Below are positions 1 through 9,500 of a stretch of DNA of 64,000 bases, in pieces. The notes under the pieces were generated by a model. It had not been told where the DNA came from and ran no database searches. It saw only the letters and a program-made list of their open reading frames with translations. Position numbers and translations under genes: made by a program. The stretch lies in contig NC_061080.1 of NCBI RefSeq assembly GCF_021917145.1, positions 10,491,631 to 10,555,630 of the forward strand. Direction: 5' to 3'. Each line of letters opens with the position of its first letter. Within the stretch, counting starts at the first letter, position 1. This DNA is from Hypomesus transpacificus (taxonomy: Eukaryota; Chordata; Actinopteri; Osmeriformes; Osmeridae).

Positions 1-2011
1 GCCCACCGTCTCCATGGCAGCCAATGACATCAGCGCGTCAATCAGGGCCAGGTGAGCTCGCTGCAACCACAAGGAGAGAGAGGTTCAGTGAACACACACA
101 CACTTACACACACTCACACACACTCACACGCACCGTCTTGATTGGCGTGTGTTGCAGGTCCTCCACAGTGACAGGCCTGTCCTGGTCGCGGGGGGCGTGG
201 CCTCTGGAGGCTAGCAGCTGCAGCAGCGCCACATGGTCGCCCCCCTGCACCACACCCTGGGAGACCCCGCCCGGCCCCTGCCCCGGGCCCTTGGAGACCC
301 CGCCCGGCCCCTGCCCCGGGCCCTGGGAGACCCCGCGGAGGTGCAGCTGGCTGTGGGCCCTCCAGTAGAGGTCGGGGGAGAGCAGCAACACACTCACACC
401 AGCCTGGAGCTCCTGGCCAATCAGCACCGGCTCCCGGAGATCTGCCGGAACGTTCTCTACAAGAGAGGGGAGAGACACGCTCAGAAACACTCTATCTCTC
501 TTTTCTTCATCCTTTTAGGAAAGAGATGATGTTATCATCTGCATGAGCTGCTCAGCAAAAGTGTGTGTGTGTGTGTTGCCAGGTCTTGGCTTGGAGGTCA
601 AGGGCTTTTGCACGCAACAGTCCAAGTACACACTGTGAAAGTGTCACACACACACACTCGCTTCTTTCAGTGACCCACATTCCTCTCAGTCTTGACTGCT
701 CAGTCAGGAAATAATATGAGCTGAATATCCCTCTATCCCTCTCTATATCCCTCTCTCTATATCACTCTTTCACTCGAACATTCTCCACCTCTTTCTGTTC
801 CTCTATCACTCTCTACCTCTATTTCTTAAGAGGAGAGGAGGGGAAAAGAGAATACTTCCTGTGAAAGAGAGAATATGAGAGAAGATTTTAATCAAAAGGA
901 CCCCAAACCCTGTTTAACTTTCTCCATTCACTCTACAGATAGAATGCTCGGAGCTGTCGTCGTCAAGGGAACGGCGTAAGAGGCTTCAGCCATTCCGTCC
1001 CAGTAAAGACAGAATGAGACAGAATGAGACTAGACTGCAGGGCCTGGCCAACCCGCTTAGCCCAGTGCTAATTTAATGCCAGTTATGGATTGTCAATCTA
1101 ACGAGGCTAGCTCAGCATGACATCTTATTTATATACGATAACATAACAAAGCTTTCCCTTACACATTGTAACCAAAAACTGCAAAATGGCCAAAACGTAA
1201 TTCTGAAATGAGGATAAAAGTGAGAGACCTTGTCTAGAAGACCTGCTGCTAACACTGCAGCACCAGCGATGACCTCATCCTGACCTCTGACCTCATCCTG
1301 ACCTCTGACATGGCTGCCACTCAGGTCATCAACTTGAGACAGGCCAGATGAAGGGAGGGAGGATGGAGAGAGGGAAGATCGGAGGGAGGGTCTCTCAGGG
1401 CCAGAGAGAGACTCACCCAGCTGTTTGACTCTCTCTCATCACACTTCTTTATTGATTCCTCAAGTCATTTAACAGTCAATGTCAACGACTGAACACTTAA
1501 GGAATGAGTGTCAGTATCAGAGCCACTAAGAATATTTGTTAAACTCGGAACTACTGTATTTCCCTCTAGAAAGATGTATCCTATTCAGAAAACAGCAATT
1601 GCCATGCACGGGACCGTATAATTCTCTGCAGCACATGCTAAGGTAGGCTACAACAGGGTAGCACGCGCTCTCGGGAGATGTTATCTATCACGGGATAACT
1701 GCCGTGTTTGCAGTTTGAAGTCAGTCCTTCACTGTTCCGTCTGTCCGACTCTGTCAACCATTAAAATTAGATGAGGGGGCGTGTTCCGGTACCGATAACA
1801 AAGAGAATTGCTATTGAAACGTCCCTTCATCCTTCCCCCTTTTCACATCCCCATCTGTGAAATTCTCAAATGAGAAACACCTAAGATTGAGATAGAGAAA
1901 AAAACTAATATGTATACGCTCTACTTGGGGTAAACATTTTACTTCGATTTTTATTTTTCCTTTGTGCGGCACCATCGCTGTGTCACCTTCACAGGCTGCG
2001 ATGCTCATGAG

Positions 2012-2042
<31 letters not shown>

Positions 2043-2683
2043 TGCGTGTGCGCAGGCAGAGGTTTGGACCGGGGTTGGACCAGTGAGAGTGCGTAACACT
2101 ACTGATCATTCTAAAACCGTCGCCATGGAGTCTGTCTCCTGTGTTTTAACGGCAACCGACCGCCCTTTACACGCTGACCTGACACATACTACTACTGTAT
2201 CAGCCCTTCTCCACGGAACACTCACTCCAGTGTAAATCCATATAAAACGTGTATATTTAGGGGTTGATGACGTGTTCTGACAGAGAATGAGAGGCTGCAG
2301 ATGTTTTCAGGAACAGCTGAAACGTCACGATGTCATCAATTAACGATCATCCAGTTCCGACAGTAAAACAAAGTAAACCATCACGGATACACGGCGATAT
2401 ATTGATCTGGTCCGATGTGTTCAATAAGCGCCACACCCGAGCAGCCGCGCGCACGTTTGGCCTAGGCGCTATTCTCTGCTCCCTTCACACGCCGGCGAAA
2501 TCGTTACAGAATAATTTTCAAAAGCGTGTCTCGCGGGGCCTATAGCTCACCTGCAGACCCGTAGGACTTTGCCAGCAGCCATCGGACACTCGCGCACACC
2601 TTGGCTCGGTTGAAGTCGTACTGGTCCAAAGGTTTTATCTCCGGTACCGTGAACGTCTTCTTCATCACATTAGCATCCACCAT
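1..2683 (-). CDS. camsap3: CAMSAP3, calmodulin-regulated spectrin-associated protein 3 (5' part, partial)
   Basis: CAMSAP3 binds and protects non-centrosomal microtubule minus ends. Coding exons seen: 2551–2683 (start codon at 2681–2683), 134–456 and 1–60, the last running off the window. All splice sites are GT–AG and the phases agree (133 nt, then 323 nt, giving a whole number of codons). The product opens MVDANVMKKTFTVPEIKPLD and continues with QYDFNRAKV, close to the mammalian CAMSAP3 start (TFLVPEIKSLDQYDFSRAK). Exon 3 reads RAHLALIDALMSLAAMETVG, as in the family's N-terminal calponin-homology region. Exon 2 carries an odd Gly/Pro/Gln-rich insert made by a 33-bp coding minisatellite (about 260–335) between SPDLYWRAHSQLHLR and DHVALLQLLASRG. 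The remaining CH domain, coiled coils and CKK domain lie outside the window. CAMSAP1 and CAMSAP2 are less likely because their N-termini differ. Confidence 0.9.
260..340. repeat. 33-bp coding minisatellite inside camsap3 exon 2
   Basis: About 2.3 copies of a GC-rich 33-bp unit (GGAGACCCCGCC...). 33 bp is 11 codons, so the array stays in frame and encodes GVSQGPGQGPG, GVSKGPGQGPG and a partial third copy. Confidence 0.85.
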
Positions 2684-3770
2684 CTCCCTGCCTGTCCTCT
2701 CCGGAGGCTACCGAAGGATGGGAGGGGACGAGGAGTGACAATTGCTACAAAAAAAGACGCTTTCTAAAGCGGAGAAAATAAATAGTGCAACATTCAAATG
2801 TCACGGTTGCTTTGCTGAACTGAGTAGGCAGTTTATGCGATAAAGCTCCTGGATTTTAGGCGTTCCGTTATCGATAGTACATCATTTTCATCCATGACTG
2901 GCAAACTGACGTTATATTTAGCTAAGACTGTCATTGACAGTAAAATATGATGTATACTCTATTTTCGTTTATCTTCTTCCAATCCATCGTATGGTCCATA
3001 ACGGTACCCATGCAGTAAGCCGCAAGCGTTTCCGTTCAGCAGGGGCGTGTAGCGAGCACCGTAGCCTGCAGCCTCAGCACCGCCGCTGTTTCTCATTGAC
3101 CGAGTTTGTTTCAAGCTTTGAGGACGTCAATCAAATGCCCAGTGACCAATGGCTGACAAGAGCGAGACGAGAGTCCCAGACATGGGCGGGCTTTTGAGTT
3201 TGACACGGGGAATTCTCTCCTCCTTCCTCCTCGCAAATGCAAAAATTATAAAAATTACTATAAATTATTAGTATTTTTTATATGCAATAGTAAACAAGAT
3301 AAACGAAAAATATTCTAAAGTATTATAATGATTGTTAAAAAAAACGTTTTAAACAATTGTTAAAAGAAAGAACAGCTACTGTAGTTGTATAACTAAGAAT
3401 GTCGTGAAAATAATGAAAATACTGGATTTTTTTGATCTAGTAAAATAAGTATTTGTCAGCCTACTATAAAGAGATGTTCTGAGAGAGAGGGGGGGGGAGA
3501 AGGGTAAGAGAAAGAGAGAGGGGGGAAGGGAGAGAGCCAGGGAGAGGGGGGAGAGAGAGGGAGGGGAAATGGAGGGGGGGAGAGCGAGGGAGGGGAAAGA
3601 GAGGGGGGAGAGAGAGAGCAATGGAGAGGGAGGGATGGTGTAATTTACCATGAATGTAGTAGAACCAGTCTGCACTTACAGAAACTGATTGTGTGTACAT
3701 GTGGGTGTGTAAGTGTTTGGGTGTGTGTGTGCAAGTGTCACAGCCAGGTGATCTCTCAACTGATGTGGTT
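2684..3770. other. Spacer between camsap3 and the plus-strand gene; GA-rich tract
   Basis: No convincing gene. The left end should hold the camsap3 5'UTR and promoter. 3478–3640 is a G/A-rich tract of GAGAGAGGGGG-type blocks; open frames there read only low-complexity Pro/Ser/Leu. Confidence 0.5.
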
Positions 3771-3779
3771 CCTCCCCCT

Positions 3780-3816
3780 TTCTAGAACACAAGTTCTAGA
3801 ACACAAGTTCTAGGAA
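3780..3816 (+). promoter_or_regulatory. Tandem TTCTAGAA / TTCTAGGAA palindromes upstream of the small plus-strand gene
   Basis: Three sites with a 14-bp period: TTCTAGAA at 3780–3787, TTCTAGAA at 3794–3801 and TTCTAGGAA at 3808–3816. TTCnnGAA is the core of a heat-shock element, and TTCnnnGAA matches the STAT (GAS) consensus. They sit about 25–60 bp before the inferred first exon. The regulatory role is inference. Confidence 0.4.
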
Positions 3817-3839
3817 ACAACACTCTCTCACACACACAG

Positions 3840-4735
3840 ACGAGGCAACTCACACACACACACACACGGACGAGACGACAAATCAAGTGCACGGTGAGTA
3901 AACGTGTGTGTTCTGTTCAGGGAGTGAAAGCCATCAGTGTTGTGTTGAACTGTTGTTGTTCTTCAACTGAACCTTGTTCTACTTTTGTAGAAGATCCTGA
4001 CTAACCGAGAGGAAGAGAGACTAAGAAAGAGGAAGAGGAAGAAGAAGCGAGGAAGGGAGTAAGAGAGAGAGAAGGAGGGAGGGAGAGTAAGAAAGAGGAG
4101 TGAGGGAGCTCGTGGTTATGGGGGGGGGCACCTCTAAGGGAATCACATTGGGGGGGAGGAAGAAAGAAGAGCCGGCCCCGAGCACTGCCTGGAACAGCCT
4201 CAAGGGGGCGCTGTCCCTTCATAAACCCCCCCAGGAGAAGAAGAGGAACAGCACACTTCTGGACAAACTTCTCCTGGAGCCCTTCAAGAAGGAGGGGTCT
4301 AGCCAGAAGAGGTTCTCATTGGCTAAGGACGGGAAAGGCCCCCTGTCAATCAAGAAGCTGTCATTGAACACCTCTAAGGAGGAGTCAAAGTCGTGGAGGA
4401 ACCTGGGGAGGGAACAAAAGAAGAAGAAGGAGAAGGAGAAGAAACAGAAGAAGAAGGGAGGAAAAGGAGTGTTTGACAGCGTCCTGAACTACTCTCCTCC
4501 CAGACAGAGGTTCTCTCTGGTCGAGGTGCTCGCCTGACCTAGCGACTGTCCCAAAGATGCGTTACCGTGACAATGAAGAACTGCCACCAGATATTGTGGA
4601 ATGTATCGAAGCCCTCTGTGACATGCTTGCGTGTAAAAAGGGCTATACAAATAAATTTGATTTGATTTGATTATCGAGTCACGGAACACTGTTTATTTTT
4701 AGAACAGTAGCTGTCAATAAAGTTGATTCTAAGTC
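3840..4735 (+). CDS. Unrecognised lysine-rich, predicted N-myristoylated small protein (CDS 4118–4537)
   Basis: Coding frame 4118–4537, 139 aa. It starts MGGGTSKG, with Gly2, Ser6 and Lys7, the textbook N-myristoyltransferase pattern (G-x3-S-K). A GTG codon 18 nt upstream is in frame but is not the likely start. The protein is very basic, with a Lys run (EQKKKKEKEKKQKKKGGKG) and repeated hydrophobic/basic patches (STLLDKLLLEPFKKE, RFSLAKDGK, RFSLVEVLA); two RFSL motifs resemble kinase sites. A myristate plus basic patches suggests membrane-surface association, as in MARCKS-like proteins, but I see no homology and do not name it. The transcript model adds a noncoding first exon ending at about 3892 (CACG|GTGAGTAAAC) and an acceptor at about 3990 (TTTTGTAG|AAGATCC). 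AATAAA signals occur at about 4650 and 4715. It is the only plus-strand gene in the window. Confidence 0.6.
4575..4675 (+). repeat. SINE-like 3' tail in the 3'UTR of the small gene
   Basis: The segment ends CTATACAAATAAATTTGATT followed by TTGA repeats. From memory this tail is common in fish genomes and looks like the 3' end of a short retroposon. It supplies an AATAAA, so it may serve as a polyadenylation signal. Confidence 0.45.
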
Positions 4736-4969
4736 TATTCGTCAAGTAATCATACAATCAATAATACATGAACAATTGGTAGCATTTACACAGTCAAACT
4801 AATATTTAAAAAATGACAGTGGGTGTGTGTACGTATGCTTGTGGGTGTGTGAGTGTGTGTCAGCTCTCTGTAGAGTCCAGTAGCTCCTGTGAGGTTTCCA
4901 GAATGAGAGAAGTTACATTGAGATTGTCCTTCTCCTCTTCCTCCTCCTTCTCCCTCTCCCTCTTATAGG

Positions 4970-5100
4970 TCTACAGAGAGGAGAGGAGGAGGAGAAGAGA
5001 GGAGGGGGTAGGGGAAGAGAGGAGAGGAGGAGAAGAAGAAGAGAGGAGGGGGGTAGGGGGAGAGAGGAGAGGAGGGGAACAGAGCAGGAGAGAGGCAGGG
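4970..5100. repeat. GA-rich simple repeat
   Basis: GAGGAGGAGAAGAGAGGAGG-type blocks with no open frame of interest; lies downstream of lpar2. Confidence 0.7.
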
Positions 5101-5254
5101 AGAATGGATTGAGGATGGATCGAGGAAAACAGTAAAAGAGAAGGGGAATGAGAAGAGAAAATGTTAGTATCATGCAAAGAAAGGAAGAGAAAGAGAGGAG
5201 GACTCAGACGTGACTAAGCAATTGTCGAACACAGGAAACGGAAAACAATTATCA

Positions 5255-6105
5255 GTGGTATTTATTCCTTTTAGGCAATATTTTCTGCAACAATATATTT
5301 CTTTTGTAAAAAAAAAAAGTATAAAAAAAACATTTACAAAAAAATTCAACAGCAACCATTAATAAAAGGCAAAATGCTATTTACAATTCTGGCTAAAAAG
5401 TTTTTATATAATCTGAACTGGTCTATATAACTAGTCTGGAGTATTTGCAAATAACCAGCCCCAAAGCAAATACTTATCTAAGATTTGAAGTATTTGAAAA
5501 CATAAAATCAAAAACAACGTTTGATCCATGTATCCTTGAACACCTTGATAAATCATATTTCTTAAAAATCTGAAAATTAAGTTCATATACAATAAGATGG
5601 ATACAATGGAGTCAGAAGGCTGAGCGGTGAGGGAGTCGGGCTAGTAATCAGAAGGTTGCCGGATCGATTTCCCGCCGTGCAATATGACGTTGTGTTCTTG
5701 GGCAAGGCACTTCACCCTACTTGCCTCGGGGGGAATGTCCCTGTACTCGTGTAAGTCGCTCTGGATAAGAGCGTCTGCTAAATGACTAAATGTAAATGTA
5801 AATTACAATACCCCTTAAGTCGCTGAATATCACTATTCACTTTTAGAATCCTGTAGATTTAGCCACTACTGGCAGAATTAGCAACCAAAGTTTGTGTGTG
5901 TGTGTAGGTATGTGTTCAGGCATATTTGGCAAATATACAATTTTCTTTGCAAAAATATGCACACATACACCTTAAACACTGCACACATACACATCTCTCT
6001 ATCAGTGTTGCTGTGGGGGTGCACCGTCCGTGACAGGACATATAAATGATGTGTGTGTGGGTACAGTGTAAAAAGGAAACAAGGCATAAGCACAACGTGT
6101 TCCAA

Positions 6106-6146
<41 letters not shown>

Positions 6147-6523
6147 TTCTCTCTCTCTAATCTCAGGCACCACAGAGAGGAGCAGTAAGAAACACAAATG
6201 GCTCCATGTTCAGACCAGACACACCGGAGGTGAGTTCGATTTACTTCTAATCCACACTGAGGCTTGTTACTTTGGTTTAAGATCGCTGCGAGAGGCAAAT
6301 CAAGTGCACCCCAAGTGTTAGCGCAGCTAAAGTCTCTAACCCGTCACAGCCTGTTGTCGCGGAGACAGCTATAGCATCAAGTGTCAGGTTGGGTCAGTGG
6401 TTGGTTGCCATGGTGATGGTACTGGATGTTGCCCCCCCCCCCCACCCCACCCCATGTCGTCTATCCGTTTAGCTTCCACAAGTTGCTGTGGTGACCACCA
6501 CGCCCCCCTCCCTCCAATAACCC
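5255..6523 (-). other. lpar2: Likely lpar2 3'UTR
   Basis: Noncoding, AT-rich stretch directly after the lpar2 stop codon on the minus strand. An AATAAA on the minus strand (TTTATT at about 5260–5265) is the most distal plausible polyadenylation signal. It includes a SINE and a (CA)n tract at 6103–6141. The true 3' end is not fixed. Confidence 0.45.
5611..5806 (+). mobile_element. tRNA-derived SINE, nearly full length
   Basis: A degenerate box-B-like segment (GGTTGCCGGATCGATTTCC) is followed by a body containing GGGCAAGGCACTTCACCC and GAATGTCCCTGTACT, then a tail TCGCTCTGGATAAGAGCGTC and TGCTAAATGACTAAATGTAA. The tail matches the one shared by many fish SINEs (HpaI-like group). It is the most complete of seven copies or fragments in this window. 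Confidence 0.85.
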
Positions 6524-9500
6524 CTACTCTCCCCCGCCCGACCGGCCAAGCTCGCTGCCGTTGACGCCTTTGTGGCCACCATCGCCCCCGTCGCCGTTGT
6601 CGTGGCGATGGTTGCCGTGGGAAGCGTCCGACAGTACCTCGTGCTCCAGGGTGTCGAAGCGGACGGCGGACTCCAGCTTGTCGCCGGGGCGACGGCACAG
6701 GCAGCACAGGATCTTGCGGAAGGTGCGGAGCATGTCTTTGTCCCTGAAGGAGTAGATGATGGGGTTCACCAGTGAGTTACACTCAGCCAGGACCAGGCTA
6801 TACTTCTCATAACGCAGCACCTGGCAGGAGTCACAGCCCAGCCCGTCCAGCAGGAGGACCACCAGCCCTGGGGTCCAGCACACCACGAAGCAGCCTGGAG
6901 GAGGAGGGGGAGGAGGGAGAGAGGAGGGAGAGGAGGGAGGAGGGAGAGGAGGAGGGAGAGAGAGAGGAGGGAGAGGAGTAGGGAGAGGAGGAGGGAGAGA
7001 GAGAGGAGGGAGAGGAGGGAGAGAGAGAGGAGGGAGAGGAGGAGGGAGAGAGAGAGGAAGAGGGAGAGGAGGAGGGAGAGAGAGAGGAGGGAGAGGAGGA
7101 GGGAGAGGAGGAGGGAGAGAGAGAGGAGGGAGAGGAGGGAGGAGGGAGAGGAGGAGGGAGAAGGAGAGGAGGGAGAGGAGGAGGGAGAGGAGGATGAGGG
7201 AATGGTGAGAGAGGAAGGAAGGAAGGAAGGAAGGAAGGAAGGAAGGAAGGAAGGAAGGAAGGAAGGAAGGAAGGAAGGAAGGAAGGAAGGGAGGGAGAAG
7301 AAGAGGAAAGGCACAAAGAAAGGGAGGGAGGAAAAGAGAGCAGAAAGGAGGTTTGAAGGAGTTGAAGAGAGGAAAGAGTGGGGAAAGGAGAGAGAGGTTG
7401 TAATTGAGCTGTAACACACACACACACATTTCAGTGTGTGGTTTCGGGTTGGTCTTTTGGATCAGATTTCATTGTGATAATACCTAATTACACAATGTAA
7501 CAGCTCAGGAATTCTCACACACACACAAAATATGGCTTTTTCATGCACATAAATTCACGCAAAACAAGGATACTGATACCTAAAAGAATGTGCAAGGACA
7601 GTAAAACAACCGCACACACTCGGACACACAGGAGAGGAGAGAGAGAAGAGGAGGGAGAGGGGAGGAGAGGGGAGGGGAGGTGAGAGGGGAGAGGAGAGAG
7701 AGGGGAGGTGAGAGGGGAGAGGAGAGGGGAGAGGAGAGAGAGGGGAGGAGAGAGAGGGGAGGAGGGAGAGGGGAGGAGGGAGAGGGGAGGAGAAGGGAGG
7801 GGAGGTGAGAGGGGAGAGGAGAGAGAGGGGAGGTGAGAGGGGAGAGGAGAGGGGAGAGGAGAGGAGAGAGAGGGGAGGAGGGAGAGGGGAGGAGGGAGAG
7901 GGGAAGAGAAGGGAGGGGAGGAGAAGGGAGGGGAGGTGAGGGGAGAGGAGGGAGGAGGGAGAGGGGAGGAGAAGGGAGGGGAGAGAGGAGACAGTAGAGA
8001 GGAGAGTGTTTTCATATGGTGGTGGTTTAACTATGCAGCTCCGTCTGTCTGGACATGCTCAGAGTTTCCAAACGCACAATCACACACACAATCACACACA
8101 CACACATGGGAACACACTAACACAAACACTATAGGATTTAGGTTAGCCCGTTCGGAAAACTGTTGACAGGAGCAGTACTAAGAATGTCAATGTAGCTGTA
8201 CTTACTTGAACTTGAACACACACACACTTTCAAGGAAGACATAATCGCTAAACACATACACATTTGTGGCATGCAAATAGTTTCTATTTAGTGTGTGTGT
8301 GTGTGTGTGTGTGAGGAAGAGATAAAGTGGGAAACATTTAACATTCCTGAACTTGAGGAATTTAATCAGGAACTAAAACATGGGAGGATGGGAAGAAGGA
8401 GTGAAGAGAGGAAAGAGAGGAGAGGAGAGGAGGGAAGGAGAAGAGGAGAGGAGGAAAGGAGGACAGGAAGGAAGGAGGAGAGGGGGGGAGGAGGAGGGGA
8501 GGAGGAGAGGGAGGGGTGGAGGAGGAAAGGAGAGAAGGAGGAGAGGAGAGAAGGAGGAGAGGACAGAAGGAGGAGAGGAGGGAAGGAGGAGAGGATGTAA
8601 GGAGGAGAGGAGGGAAGGAGGAGAGGAGGGACGGAGAGATGGAGGAGGAGAGGAGAGAAGGAGGAGAGGAGGGAAGGAGAGGTGGAGGAAAAGAGGAGAA
8701 GAGCGGTGAAGGACGAAAGGAGAAGACAGAGGGGCAGGAGAGAGGGGGAGGAGAGAGGAGGAGGGGGGAGGAGAGAGGAGGGGGGGGAGCAAGGGGAGAG
8801 CAAAGGAAGAGGAGAAGGGAAAAGGAAAGGAGTAGAGAGGATTGGATAACGGGGAAAGATTGATCACGTCAACCGAACATCAACAGCTAAGAGAGGAAAT
8901 ATCAGGCAAGGGAAAGGGGGGAGGGGAGGCAGGGGGAAGGAAGGAGGGGGTAAAGGGGAGGAGGGAGGTGGAGGGAAGGAGGGGGTAAAGGGGGGGAGGG
9001 AAGGAGGGGGTAAAGGGGAGGAGGGAGGGGGAGGGAAGGGGGGGTAAAGGGGAGGAGGGAGGGGGAGGGAAGGAGGGGGTAAAGGGGAGGAGGCAGGGGG
9101 AGGGAAGGAGGGGGTAAAGGGGAGGAGGCAGGGGGAGGGGGAGGGAAGGAGGGGGTAAAGGGGAGGATGAGGGAGGGGGAGGGAAGGAGGGGGTAAAGGG
9201 GAGGAGGCAGGGGGAGGGAAGGAGGGGGTAAAGGGGAGGAGGCAGGGGGAGGGGGAGGGAAGGAGGGGGTAAAGGGGAGGATGAGGGAGGGGGAGGGAAG
9301 GAGGGGGTAAAGGGGAGGAGGCAGGGGGAGGGAAGGAGGGGGTAAAGGGGAGGAGGGAGGGGGAGGGAAGGAGGGGGTAAAGGGGAGGAGGGAGGGGGAG
9401 GGAAGGAGGGGGTAAAGGGGAGGAGGGAGGGGGAGGGAAGGAGGGGGTAAAGGGGAGGAGGGAGGGGGAGGCAGGGGGAGGGGAACCAGTGTCTGGTTGA

